Origin: Methylotenera_A sp031417915
GTDB taxonomy: Bacteria > Pseudomonadota > Gammaproteobacteria > Burkholderiales > Methylophilaceae
Length of the DNA: 64,000 bases
Reading direction: 5' to 3'
NCBI GenBank assembly: GCA_031417915.1
Contig: JANOWN010000007.1
Span: 1-64,000 of the forward strand
Part shown: one piece after another, positions 24,774 through 33,296 of the stretch
Position numbering within the stretch: position 1 is the first letter of the stretch
Layout: every line of letters starts with the position of its first letter
Notes under the pieces: generated by a model
Database searches by the model: none
The model's input: only the letters and a program-made list of their open reading frames with translations
What the model was told of the DNA's origin: nothing
Translations under genes and position numbers: made by a program

Positions 24774-25321
24774 AAGAACCTGACAACATTAGCGAAATGA
24801 AACAAATCCTCGAAGCCGCGCTACTAACGGCGGGACAGCCATTGAGCTTAGACGACATGCTTAAATTGTTTGTAGGCCGTATGGAACGCACCACGTTGCG
24901 CATGTTGCTGGATGAGCTGAAAACAGACTGGAGCCAAAAAACGCTGGAATTAGTGCAAGTGGCGACTGGTTATCGCTTTCAAGCCAAACAACAATTTAGC
25001 GAGTTTATTGTGCGCTTAAGCCCAGAACGCCAAGCAAAATATAGCCGCGCAGTGATGGAAACTTTGGCCATTATTGCCTACCGCCAACCAGTGACGCGTG
25101 GCGATATTGAGCAAATTCGCGGTGTTGCAGTCAACCCGAATGTGATGCGCCAATTGCAGGAACGTGACTGGATAGATGTGGTTGGCCAGCGCGAAGTGCC
25201 AGGCCGTCCGTCACTTTACGCCACTACTAAACATTTTTTAGATGACCTCAACTTGCGCTCTTTGGCCGAATTGCCAGCGATGGACGATTTTGAGCAAACG
25301 GAAATTCCGCTAGAAAGCTAA
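24770..25321 (+). CDS. scpB: Segregation and condensation protein B
   Basis: 183 residues with two winged-helix domains. The N-terminal part (ILEAALLTAGQPLSLDDM) and the second (METLAIIAYRQPVTRGDIEQIRG, seen in pieces METLAIIAYRQP and VTRGDIEQIRG) with LQERDWIDVVGQREVPGRP are diagnostic. It dimerises and binds the kleisin ScpA. It starts within the scpA stop and is followed after 67 bases by rluB, as in many proteobacteria. Confidence 0.92.
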   Translation: MKEPDNISEMKQILEAALLTAGQPLSLDDMLKLFVGRMERTTLRMLLDELKTDWSQKTLELVQVATGYRFQAKQQFSEFIVRLSPERQAKYSRAVMETLAIIAYRQPVTRGDIEQIRGVAVNPNVMRQLQERDWIDVVGQREVPGRPSLYATTKHFLDDLNLRSLAELPAMDDFEQTEIPLES

Positions 25322-25388
25322 TTTATTTTATTCAGGTTTTTGCAGTAACTGCGGTAAAATTGCGACTTATAAATTAAAGTCAATTCAT

Positions 25389-26510
25389 ATGGCACGTCCA
25401 TTCAAGCAACAGCGCGACCCGCAAGCAATTCCACGCCGTCCTAAAACTAATTTCACTAAATTAGAAGTTGACGAAAATGCTGTGCCAGAGCCCACGCACC
25501 GCTTACATAAGCTGATGGCATTGGCAGGGCTTGGCTCACGCCGCGATATGGAAGAAATGATTGCCAGCGGCCGTGTTACCATCAATGGGCAAACTGCCAA
25601 GCCAGGTCAAGGGGTGACGCAATATGATGTGGTGCGTGTGGATAGCCGCCCGCTTAAGTTAAATTTTGAGCCAGAGTTGCCGCAAATACTGATTTACCAC
25701 AAGCCAGAAGGCGAAATCGTTAGCCAAGATGACCCAGAAGGCCGTGCGAGTGTGTTTGATAAATTGCCACGCATTAAGCAAGGCAAGTGGATAGCCATTG
25801 GCAGGCTAGATATGAACACCAGCGGCTTGTTGATATTCACTAATTCTGGCGAGCTGGCTAACCGTTTTATGCACCCAAGATACGAAGTGGAACGCGAATA
25901 CGCGGTGCGGATTTTTGGCGAGCTGACCGAAGGCCAAATGCTGCAACTTACGCAAGGCATTGAGTTGGAAGACGGCCCTGCCAGCTTTGATAGCATTAGT
26001 CCGCAGGGCGGCGAGGGCGCAAACCATTGGTATCAAGTGATTCTGCGCGAAGGCAGAAATCGCGAAGTGCGTCGATTATTTGAGGCGCTGCAATTGCCAG
26101 TAAGCCGCTTAATGCGCGTGCGTTTTGGCCCGGTGAATTTGCCGCCACGTGTTAAACGCGGCCAAATGTTAAAACTAGAGCAAAAACAAGTGGTGGATTT
26201 GCTAGAATGGGCGGGTTTGGCCGTGCCTAAAGCGCCGTTACGCCAATTGAATCAGCGCGAAAAAGACAAAGCGACTACGGTATTTATGCCAAAAGTGCGC
26301 AAGCAACGTGCGAGTGTTTTAGATAGAAAGCCGCGAGAGGCGGTTGAAGGTGAAGTGAGGCCGTATCGCAATAAAATCGATGCAACCACTAAGAAACCCG
26401 CACCCAAAAAATCAGAAAACCGTCGTGTACGCCAAACCAGCGATTTGCCAGTACCAAAAGCAAACAATAGACCGCAGAAAAAAAGCGACCAAAATCGCGG
26501 CAGAGGTTAA
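25389..26510 (+). CDS. rluB: 23S rRNA pseudouridine synthase B
   Basis: 373 residues. An S4 RNA-binding domain (RLHKLMALAGLGSRRDMEEM, about residues 36-95) precedes the RsuA-type catalytic domain with the active Asp in AIGRLDMNTSGLLIF near residue 140 and the LREGRNREVRRLFEAL block. The length and position after scpAB identify RluB, which makes pseudouridine 2605 in 23S rRNA. The C-terminal 90 residues are a low-complexity Lys/Arg/Pro tail (KKPAPKKSENRRVRQ), probably an RNA-binding extension that varies among relatives. Confidence 0.9.
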   Translation: MARPFKQQRDPQAIPRRPKTNFTKLEVDENAVPEPTHRLHKLMALAGLGSRRDMEEMIASGRVTINGQTAKPGQGVTQYDVVRVDSRPLKLNFEPELPQILIYHKPEGEIVSQDDPEGRASVFDKLPRIKQGKWIAIGRLDMNTSGLLIFTNSGELANRFMHPRYEVEREYAVRIFGELTEGQMLQLTQGIELEDGPASFDSISPQGGEGANHWYQVILREGRNREVRRLFEALQLPVSRLMRVRFGPVNLPPRVKRGQMLKLEQKQVVDLLEWAGLAVPKAPLRQLNQREKDKATTVFMPKVRKQRASVLDRKPREAVEGEVRPYRNKIDATTKKPAPKKSENRRVRQTSDLPVPKANNRPQKKSDQNRGRG

Positions 26511-26520
26511 ACTTTAAAAC

Positions 26521-26616
26521 TCCGTCATTCTGCGCGTAGCGAAGAATCTAGTCTTTAAAATGTATGCACTTCTGGATTCTTCGCCCAAAATAAAACTTTG
26601 GACTCAGAATGACGGA
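26521..26616. repeat. CATTCTGAGC-type palindromic repeat between rluB and prmB
   Basis: It begins TCCGTCATTCTGCGCGTAGC and ends CAGAATGACGGA, with inner inverted pieces GAAGAATC and GGATTCTTC. It lies between convergent genes and could end both transcripts. Related copies are at 44593, 55067 and 57131. Confidence 0.8.
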
Positions 26617-26631
26617 TAGAGTTGTTTGGCG

Positions 26632-27546
26632 TTAAATTAACTGCTCTTTCGTGAGCAAAAAAACAAACTGATTGCCTGATTCCACCTCAAGCCACGTAAA
26701 CGCTAGTTTAGGATAAGCTTCTAACAGCGCATCGCGATTGTGACCAATTTCTACCACCAAAATGCCATCGTCATTTAAGTGTTTTTTTGCTTCGCGCAGA
26801 ATGGTGTGTGTGTGATCTAACCCCGCAACGCCACTACCCAGCGCGATTTGTGGCTCGTTACGGTATTCTGTTGGCAATGTTGCCATGCTGGGGGCATCCA
26901 CATAAGGTGGGTTGCTGATAATGAGATCATACTTTTTGCCTTTTAACGCAGTAAACATATCTGACTGAATGGCGGTGACTTGGTCTTGCAAACCATAATT
27001 AGCAATATTGATGTTGCATACCGCAATGGCATCAGCCGAAATATCTACCACGTCAATTGCAGCATCTGGGAAGGCGTTAGCCAGCAATATGCCCAAACAA
27101 CCGCTACCTGTGCAAATGTCTGCGGCGCTGTTAATCAGTTCTGGATGCTCAATCCAAGGCTGTAAGCCATGCTCACCTTCATTAAAATCGAGTAGCTCCG
27201 CAATAAAAGAGCGCGGCACAATGACGCGTTCATCCACATAAAACTTAAAGCCGCGTAGCCACGCCTCGCGCAGCAAATACGCGGTTGGCGTGCGCTTGGT
27301 GATGCGTTGCTCGATTAAATGTGCCAGATGTTTGCGCTCTTGCTCGGTAATCACCGCGTCTAAAAAATTGTGCAGCGTGTCGTGCGGTAAATGTAGCGCG
27401 CTTAAAATCAGCCATACGGCTTCGTCATAGCTATTATCGGTGCCGTGACCAAAAAAAATGTCCGATGCTTCAAACTGGCTAACGGTAAAGCGTAGCCAAT
27501 CACGGATGGTAAAAAGCTCTTCGGCTAATCTAGGAAAGTGGTTCAT
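26632..27546 (-). CDS. prmB: 50S ribosomal protein L3 glutamine methyltransferase
   Basis: 304 residues. A class I SAM methyltransferase of the HemK/PrmB type: ADICTGSGCLGILLA is the SAM motif and DLIISNPPYVDAPS carries the catalytic NPPY that binds the target glutamine. The N-terminal helical domain (EAVWLILSALHLPHDTLHNF) and RTPTAYLLREAWLRGFKF fit PrmB rather than PrmC. It methylates Gln on ribosomal protein L3. It starts 13 bases after the dapE stop, in the minus-strand run dapD-...-yffB-dapE-prmB. Confidence 0.92.
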   Translation of the reverse strand: MNHFPRLAEELFTIRDWLRFTVSQFEASDIFFGHGTDNSYDEAVWLILSALHLPHDTLHNFLDAVITEQERKHLAHLIEQRITKRTPTAYLLREAWLRGFKFYVDERVIVPRSFIAELLDFNEGEHGLQPWIEHPELINSAADICTGSGCLGILLANAFPDAAIDVVDISADAIAVCNINIANYGLQDQVTAIQSDMFTALKGKKYDLIISNPPYVDAPSMATLPTEYRNEPQIALGSGVAGLDHTHTILREAKKHLNDDGILVVEIGHNRDALLEAYPKLAFTWLEVESGNQFVFLLTKEQLI

Positions 27547-27559
27547 AGGGCAAAATGCA

Positions 27560-28699
27560 TCATTTAAGCAGCTTTTGCATGGTCAATTTATAAGTTTCTT
27601 TAAGTGGTTCAATATCGGCCACACCCACGCATTCATTGAGTTTGTGAATGGTCTTGTTGAGTGGACCGAACTCAATCACTTGTTTGCAAATGTCTGCAAT
27701 AAAACGGCCATCTGATGTGCCGCCTGTGGTCGAAAGTTCGGGCGAAACACCATAGCATTTTTCAATGGCGCGCGAAATCGCCTCAACCAAATTGCCGCGT
27801 GGCGTGATGTAGGGTTGCGAGTACTCCCAATCTAGTTGGTACTCTAATTTATGCGTATCTAAAATCGCATGTACGCGGCTGCGTAAATTGTCATCGGTGC
27901 TGCCTGCGCCATTGAGCTGGGGGCAGAATCTAAAGTTAAACAAAATTTCCACTTCGCCCGGCACCACATTGGTCGCACCTGTACCGCCATTCATGTTTGA
28001 AATTTGCCAGCTGGTTGGTGGAAAATATTCGTTGCCGTTATCCCACACGGTTTCTACCATGTCTTTTATGGCTGGTGCGACCAAATGAATAGGGTTTTTC
28101 ACTAAATGTGGGTACGCAATATGCCCTTGCAAACCAAGTACAGTCAGCTTGCCAGAGAGTGAGCCGCGCCGACCATTTTTAATCATATCGCCGACGACTT
28201 TGTTGCTAGTCGGTTCGCCGACGATGCAATAATCGATTAGCTCATTGCGATTTTTTAGCGCTTCGACGACTTTCACCGTGCCGTTGACGGCCACGCCTTC
28301 TTCATCGGAGGTAATCAATAAACCAATTGAGCCTTTGTGGTCAGGGGTTTCCGCCACAAATTCTTCGATGCTGGTAATAAATGCAGCCAAGGATGTTTTC
28401 ATATCCGCCGCACCGCGCGCGTAGAGCATGCCATCTTTAATGGTCGGCTCAAACGGCGGTGTGTGCCATTTATCCAGTGGGCCAGTGGGCACAACATCGG
28501 TATGCCCTGCAAACACCAATAATGGCGAGGCTGTGCCGCGACGGGCATAAAAATTATCTACATTGCCAAAACGCATGTGCTCAATCTTAAAGCCGAGTTG
28601 TGCAAGCCGTGCAATCATCACTTCTTGGCAGCCCGCGTCTTCTGGCGTGTTAGATTGGCGCTTTAATAAATCGATAGCAAGTTCTAGCGTTTTGCTCAT
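27560..28699 (-). CDS. dapE: Succinyl-diaminopimelate desuccinylase
   Basis: 379 residues from the ATG at 28697-28699 (MSKTLELAIDLLKRQSNTP), which overlaps the yffB stop by four bases; the longer frame to 28741 lies wholly inside yffB. An M20-family dizinc hydrolase of lysine and cell-wall synthesis that cleaves N-succinyl-LL-DAP. Metal ligands appear in FAGHTDVVPTGP, YARGAADMKTS and ITSDEEGVAVNGT; the dimerisation lid domain shows GLQGHIAYPHLVKNPIH, and the C-terminal His lies in EFGPLNKTIHKLNE. Confidence 0.94.
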   Translation of the reverse strand: MSKTLELAIDLLKRQSNTPEDAGCQEVMIARLAQLGFKIEHMRFGNVDNFYARRGTASPLLVFAGHTDVVPTGPLDKWHTPPFEPTIKDGMLYARGAADMKTSLAAFITSIEEFVAETPDHKGSIGLLITSDEEGVAVNGTVKVVEALKNRNELIDYCIVGEPTSNKVVGDMIKNGRRGSLSGKLTVLGLQGHIAYPHLVKNPIHLVAPAIKDMVETVWDNGNEYFPPTSWQISNMNGGTGATNVVPGEVEILFNFRFCPQLNGAGSTDDNLRSRVHAILDTHKLEYQLDWEYSQPYITPRGNLVEAISRAIEKCYGVSPELSTTGGTSDGRFIADICKQVIEFGPLNKTIHKLNECVGVADIEPLKETYKLTMQKLLK

Positions 28700-29052
28700 T
28701 TTAATAATTCTTTGTAAGTGGCTTCGTCGAAACCTAAGCACAGAATTTTACCGTTTTTTTCTATAATTGGTCGTTTTATTACGGAGGTTCTAGCTTGCAT
28801 TAAGGTAATAGCACTTGCGTTATCAACAATGCTTTCTTTTATGCTGCCCTGTAAGCCTCGCCAGGTAAGGCCTGCACGGTTGATGAGTGTTTTGTGCGGT
28901 AATTGTGCAAGCCAATTTTCGAGCAATTGCGGCGTTACGCCATGTTTTTTAAAGTCGTGAAATTCGTAAGCAACGGAATTAGCATCAAGCCAATCGCGGG
29001 CTTTTTTCACCGTGTTACAGTTGGGGATTCCGTAAAGTTTAAGCGTTTGCAT
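28696..29052 (-). CDS. yffB: ArsC/Spx-family reductase-like protein (YffB)
   Basis: 118 residues, thioredoxin-like fold. It starts MQTLKLYGIPNCNTVKKARDW, with one Cys in NCNTVKKA, the YffB form of the ArsC motif; it lacks the second resolving Cys position of arsenate reductases. FHDFKKHGVTPQLLENWL and RTSVIKRPIIEKNGKILCLGFDEATY (seen as RTSVIKRPIIE and GKILCLGFDEATY) are family hallmarks. Function unknown; its partnership with dapE is conserved in proteobacteria, and the four-base overlap shows translational coupling. Confidence 0.88.
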   Translation of the reverse strand: MQTLKLYGIPNCNTVKKARDWLDANSVAYEFHDFKKHGVTPQLLENWLAQLPHKTLINRAGLTWRGLQGSIKESIVDNASAITLMQARTSVIKRPIIEKNGKILCLGFDEATYKELLK

Positions 29053-29091
29053 GTGCGCATTTTAACAGCTTGCGCAAGGCCTGTGCAGCAG

Positions 29092-31212
29092 TTAGGCGCT
29101 ATAAGCAACAGTTAAAGATGCAGCGCGCTGCTTGTTAAGTTTCGCTTGGTTTTGAAGTTGCTTAAATACCAAGAAAAAATTCGCTTCAATGATAGGCTCT
29201 GAAAACAAATAACCTTGCATCTGATCGCAACCTAAACTGATCAGCGCATCGCGCTGTGCTTCGGTTTCTACACCTTCGGCCACCACGCTAAAACCAAATG
29301 CGTGGGCAAGGCGAACTACCGCATCAATCATGCCTTTTGAGTTTGCATTGGAGATAATTTTTGAGGTAAATATTCTATCGAGCTTAATCTCTTCAATGTC
29401 TAAATCTTCTAAATGCGCCAGTGTAAACGGGTGCAATCCGAAATCATCTAATGCCACTTTGATATTGGCATCTTTTAATTGCGCTAGTAGGCGTTTAAAT
29501 TGCGCATCATTTTTAAGCGCAGAAATTTCTTTAATTTCAAACGTTAAGTTTTGCGCTGGCACGTCATACTTATTCAGGCATTTAACTGTTTCTTCTACCA
29601 ATAGCGAATTGCGAAACTGCTGGTGTGATAAATTCACTGAGAGGTGCAAATCAATATCGAACTTTTTTGCAGTATAAATAGTGCTGCAAGCTTGTTTAAT
29701 CACCCAATCGTTAATTTGATTGATTAAGCCAAAATGCTCAGCTGCGGAGATAAAGTCTTTTGGCAAAATGGTGCCTTTTGTTGGATGATTCCAACGAATT
29801 AGGGCTTCAGCGCCAATCGGCATCTGTGTTCTGCAATCCAGCTTAGGTTGATACACTAGACTAAATTCACCATTTTTAACGGCATTACGTAAATCGTTTT
29901 GAAGCTCCGATATTTGGTCTGCAGCCGATTCGATCGCGGCATCGTAAAATTTAAATTGATTTTTACCATTTTCTTTGGCTTTGTACATGGCGGTGTCGGC
30001 ACAAATCATTAATTTTTCAATATCGCCATCACGTGGATAAATGGCAACACCAACCGAGCAGGAAATTTCGATGTGGTGTTGATCGATGATAAAGGGCAGC
30101 TTAATAGCATTCACAATGCGCTCAACTACTGGAATAATATCCTCATCGGATTTAATTTCTTCAATTAAAGCAGAGAACTCATCGCCACCAATACGTGCTA
30201 ACGAGTCGCAGCCGCGCACTGCAGCTTGCAAGCGCTGCGCAACCGCTGTTAACACGGCATCGCCCACATGATGGCCATAGTTATCATTAATCGGTTTAAA
30301 GTGGTCTAAATCGATATAGGCAATCGCAATTGTATTGCCAGTGCGTGCACAGCGCTTAGCAGCGGCATCTAGTAGGTTTTGAAACACGAGTCGATTTGGC
30401 AACTGGGTGAGCGGATCTTTTGTACTGAGTGCATGTTCCATTGCGTTATTTTGTTTATTTAAAAACCCGAACTTGAACAGGCTCTTACCCATTTTTTCAT
30501 AAAACATGGCGGCTGCAAATACGATTAAGAATAAACAAATAATCGAAAGCGTGATAATTGCCGCCAACAACTTTCTGTTTAAGATGACATGTTCCGCGAT
30601 ATTTAATGAATCTGCTCTGATAACAAGCGAAGCATTAAAAGTAAGGTAGAGCACCATAGTAGAGGCCGCCATGCTGATAGAAAGAAGGGTCTTGATTAAT
30701 AAAGGATTCTTTCCCGCATATTCTTTCATCCATGAGAGTGAAAGAATGCAAACAACGCCTACACAAGTTGAGACTAGCAGCGAAATAGCGAGCCAGGGAA
30801 TATTAAAGTTAAGTAGCGCAGATGAATACAAGGCGATAGTGCTTAAGTAAAACATGGCATAGCTCGCAAGTCCAATGGTCAGGCTGCTAGAGAATAGGGT
30901 GTTCATCGCGATATGTTTTTTACTTGCGGTAAAGCAAATTGCAAAACCTACAAATAAACCAGCCAGCAAAGAAGCGAATGTAAGCGACACAGAAAAATGC
31001 ATGGCTTCGCCAGCATGTAAAGCCAGCCAGTTTAAATTGTGTAAACCAAAGATGCCTGCGCCGACTGTTGTTGCGTAAATAGGCAGTAAAAATAATTTTT
31101 CGGAATGCGCAGAATGATATATACGTGTAACAAAGTTAAACGTAATAAACGTAGCAAAGCTGCCCGCGATGAGCGAGAGTAGTATTAACCAAATATCATA
31201 ATTAATTGCCAT
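29092..31212 (-). CDS. Membrane GGDEF-EAL cyclic-di-GMP enzyme with MHYT-like sensor
   Basis: 706 residues. The N-terminal 250 residues hold seven hydrophobic helices with GLHNLNWLALHAGEAMHFSVS, a degenerate form of the MHYT sensor motif proposed to bind metal or gas. A GGDEF domain follows (about 265-430) with intact RIGGDEFSALIEE, so diguanylate cyclase activity is possible; there is no clear RxxD inhibitory site. The EAL domain (about 440-690) keeps GAEALIRWNHP, ALDDFGLHPFTLAHL and VAEGVETEAQ, so phosphodiesterase activity is also possible. The net output cannot be told. It lies between dapD and yffB-dapE, splitting a normally compact cluster, and a perfect FNR-type box lies about 103 bases upstream. 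Confidence 0.9.
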   Translation of the reverse strand: MAINYDIWLILLSLIAGSFATFITFNFVTRIYHSAHSEKLFLLPIYATTVGAGIFGLHNLNWLALHAGEAMHFSVSLTFASLLAGLFVGFAICFTASKKHIAMNTLFSSSLTIGLASYAMFYLSTIALYSSALLNFNIPWLAISLLVSTCVGVVCILSLSWMKEYAGKNPLLIKTLLSISMAASTMVLYLTFNASLVIRADSLNIAEHVILNRKLLAAIITLSIICLFLIVFAAAMFYEKMGKSLFKFGFLNKQNNAMEHALSTKDPLTQLPNRLVFQNLLDAAAKRCARTGNTIAIAYIDLDHFKPINDNYGHHVGDAVLTAVAQRLQAAVRGCDSLARIGGDEFSALIEEIKSDEDIIPVVERIVNAIKLPFIIDQHHIEISCSVGVAIYPRDGDIEKLMICADTAMYKAKENGKNQFKFYDAAIESAADQISELQNDLRNAVKNGEFSLVYQPKLDCRTQMPIGAEALIRWNHPTKGTILPKDFISAAEHFGLINQINDWVIKQACSTIYTAKKFDIDLHLSVNLSHQQFRNSLLVEETVKCLNKYDVPAQNLTFEIKEISALKNDAQFKRLLAQLKDANIKVALDDFGLHPFTLAHLEDLDIEEIKLDRIFTSKIISNANSKGMIDAVVRLAHAFGFSVVAEGVETEAQRDALISLGCDQMQGYLFSEPIIEANFFLVFKQLQNQAKLNKQRAASLTVAYSA

Positions 31213-31314
31213 CGTTTTTTACCCTTTATTTTTTACTTCATTGTTATTGTTGTTGGGTAAGCTAAAGCAATAGGCGTGCCAGTGCCGATGGAAATACTAT
31301 TTTTTTGATATTTA

Positions 31315-31328
31315 TTGATTTATATCAA
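31315..31328. promoter_or_regulatory. FNR/Anr-type box upstream of GGDEF-EAL gene
   Basis: TTGATTTATATCAA is a perfect TTGAT-N4-ATCAA palindrome, the site of FNR-family oxygen/redox regulators. A TAGTAT hexamer on the minus strand at 31294-31299 could be the -10, which would put the box over the -35 region; this fits repression or a shifted activation site. Confidence 0.6.
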
Positions 31329-31359
31329 CCACTTGAGAGCATTCTCAAGCAGTTGATAT
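31322..31359. repeat. Perfect two-part hairpin between dapD and GGDEF-EAL gene
   Basis: ATATCAAC (31322-31329) pairs with GTTGATAT (31352-31359) and CTTGAGA (31332-31338) with TCTCAAG (31343-31349), separated by CA/CA bulges and a GCAT loop. There is no U-tract, so it may be an operator, a dapD transcript end or an mRNA leader structure. It overlaps the FNR-type box. Confidence 0.65.
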
Positions 31360-31424
31360 TAGTTTGAAATTGCGGATGAAATACTATTTATATTGGAAAA
31401 TCTGTTGAAAATCTGACACCGTGA

Positions 31425-32252
31425 TTATATGCCGCGTAATAGCTCGTTAATGCCCACTTTGCTGCGTGTTTGAGCATCTACTTTTTTAACGATAACGGCG
31501 CAATACAAGCTGTAAGTGCCGTCTTTAGAAGGCAAGTTACCTGCAACTACCACAGAGCCAGCAGGCACGCGACCATAGGTAACGCTGCCAGTTTCGCGAT
31601 CGTAAATTTTGGTGCTTTGGCCGATATACACGCCCATAGAAATGACGCAATTATCTTCTACCACCACGCCTTCCACCACCTCGGAACGCGCGCCAACGAA
31701 GCAATTGTCGCCGATAATGGTTGGACCAGCTTGCACTGGTTCTAATACGCCACCAATGCCTACGCCACCACTTAAATGCACGTTCTTGCCGATTTGCGCA
31801 CAAGAGCCTACCGTTGCCCAAGTGTCGACCATCGTACCTTCGCCCACATGCGCGCCGATATTGACGTACGAAGGCATGAGTACTGCATTTTTGCCGATGT
31901 AAGAACCACGACGCACGATGGCGTTTGGCACCACGCGGAAACCGCCAGCTTTAAAGTCTTCTTCAGAGTAATTGGCAAATTTTGGCGGTACTTTGTCAAA
32001 ATAGCGCGTCATGCCGTCGTCCATCAAATGGTTATCTTCTAAGCGGAATGACAGTAAAACTGCCATTTTTAGCCACTGATGCGTTTCCCAGTTTTGCGTG
32101 TCGCCAATGCGGCTGGCCACGCGCAGCTTGCCTGTGTCTAAATCGGCGATGATTGAATTTACGGTAGATTTAATTTCAGCAGATGCGTTGGCTGGGTTGA
32201 TGTTGGCGCGGTCTTCAAATGCAGTTTCGATAATACTTTGACGTGGATCCAT
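31425..32252 (-). CDS. dapD: Tetrahydrodipicolinate N-succinyltransferase
   Basis: 275 residues, normal length. DapD succinylates tetrahydrodipicolinate in the lysine/DAP pathway, feeding the later DapE step encoded nearby. The N-terminal helical domain starts MDPRQSIIETAFEDRA; the core is a left-handed beta helix of hexapeptide repeats (VPNAIVRRGSYIGKNAVLMP, SCAQIGKNVHLSGGVGIGG), with the family block FRVVPNAIVRRG. The C-terminal DAQTRSKVGINELLRGI is typical. It is first in the minus-strand lysine gene group, with a clean upstream gap to 32385. Confidence 0.94.
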   Translation of the reverse strand: MDPRQSIIETAFEDRANINPANASAEIKSTVNSIIADLDTGKLRVASRIGDTQNWETHQWLKMAVLLSFRLEDNHLMDDGMTRYFDKVPPKFANYSEEDFKAGGFRVVPNAIVRRGSYIGKNAVLMPSYVNIGAHVGEGTMVDTWATVGSCAQIGKNVHLSGGVGIGGVLEPVQAGPTIIGDNCFVGARSEVVEGVVVEDNCVISMGVYIGQSTKIYDRETGSVTYGRVPAGSVVVAGNLPSKDGTYSLYCAVIVKKVDAQTRSKVGINELLRGI

Positions 32253-32329
32253 GAGGTTCTCAGATTGATTAAATGAACAAAGGCGTTATTTTAACCTAAA
32301 CTTGTTTTTAACTAAAATTAATCGATATG

Positions 32330-32364
32330 CAAAAATAAAGCGCGTGCTATTAGGCTACGCGCTT
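32330..32364 (-). terminator. Terminator-like hairpin after M48 peptidase gene
   Basis: AAGCGCGT (from 32338) pairs with ACGCGCTT (to 32364) around an AT-rich loop. On the minus strand the stem is followed by TTATTTTTGC. It lies about 20 bases past the stop of the gene starting at 33212. Confidence 0.65.
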
Positions 32365-32384
32365 GTAGGGAATAATGACTTAAA

Positions 32385-33212
32385 TTATTTTTTCGCTATG
32401 GCGGCTTCATATAGCGGACGTACTTTAGGTGCCAACGCTTTTAAATCGGCAATACGGTTTGCGCTGGCAGGGTGCGTGCTAAAAAATTCTGGCGGTGCGT
32501 TTTTGCTTTGTGCGCTCATTTTTTCCCACAAAGTCACCGCAGCATCTGGGTTGTAACCCGCGCGGGCAGCCAGTTCTAAGCCCATTTTGTCGGCCTCGCG
32601 TTCTTGCTCGCGACCATTAGGTAAAGCAAAAAATAGTTGTGAACCCGCACCTGCGGCTTGCGTAGCAACAGCACCCGCAGACCCAGTAACCAGTGCCGCC
32701 AAAGCTTGTATGCCAAATTGTTGTACATAGGCTTGCGACATACGCTCGCGGCCGTGCTCGCGCAGTGCATGGGCGATTTCGTGGCCGATGACTGCACCTA
32801 GCTCGTCGTCAGTAGCGTTAATTTTTTCTACCAAGCCTGATAACACCATGATTTTGCCGCCTGGCATGCAGTAGGCATTGAGCTGGTCATTTTTTTCTAC
32901 GTTAACTTCCCATTTCCACTGCGCAGCATCGGGGCGGAATACGCCAACTTGCGCGATAAGTTTATTAGAAATACCGCGCACGCGCGCTAGCATCGCTGGG
33001 TCAGCGTTTAGCGTTTTTTTCTTTTCTGCCTCACCTAAAGTTTGTGCGTAGGCCTGCGCAGACATTTTATCGACAGAGCCAGATGGCAATAGCATAAATT
33101 GCGAACGTTTAACGCCAGAGACGCTATCTTTCGTCGTTGTGGCACATGCCCCCAAGCCTAAGCTGGATGCGGTTACTAGGGCAATGATTAATCTGTTTAT
33201 AGTATTGTTCAT
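32385..33212 (-). CDS. M48-family metallopeptidase lipoprotein
   Basis: 275 residues. A lipoprotein signal ends LGLGAC, acylated Cys at about 23. The zinc motif HExxH is in GHEIAHALREHGRERMSQ near residue 140, with the downstream third-ligand Glu in EREADKMGLELAARAGYNPDAA (given as EREADKMGLELA). The HPASANRIADLKALAPKV tail is typical of LoiP/YcaL-like periplasmic proteases that act on outer-membrane proteins. It stands alone, with a terminator-like hairpin behind it. Confidence 0.88.
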   Translation of the reverse strand: MNNTINRLIIALVTASSLGLGACATTTKDSVSGVKRSQFMLLPSGSVDKMSAQAYAQTLGEAEKKKTLNADPAMLARVRGISNKLIAQVGVFRPDAAQWKWEVNVEKNDQLNAYCMPGGKIMVLSGLVEKINATDDELGAVIGHEIAHALREHGRERMSQAYVQQFGIQALAALVTGSAGAVATQAAGAGSQLFFALPNGREQEREADKMGLELAARAGYNPDAAVTLWEKMSAQSKNAPPEFFSTHPASANRIADLKALAPKVRPLYEAAIAKK

Positions 33213-33296
33213 AGCAAACTCCTTGTTAATTTTATTCTAATAACGCGCGACTTTTAAAACGGTTGAATGTAAATTTCAAATCATTAGCTGCGAGAG

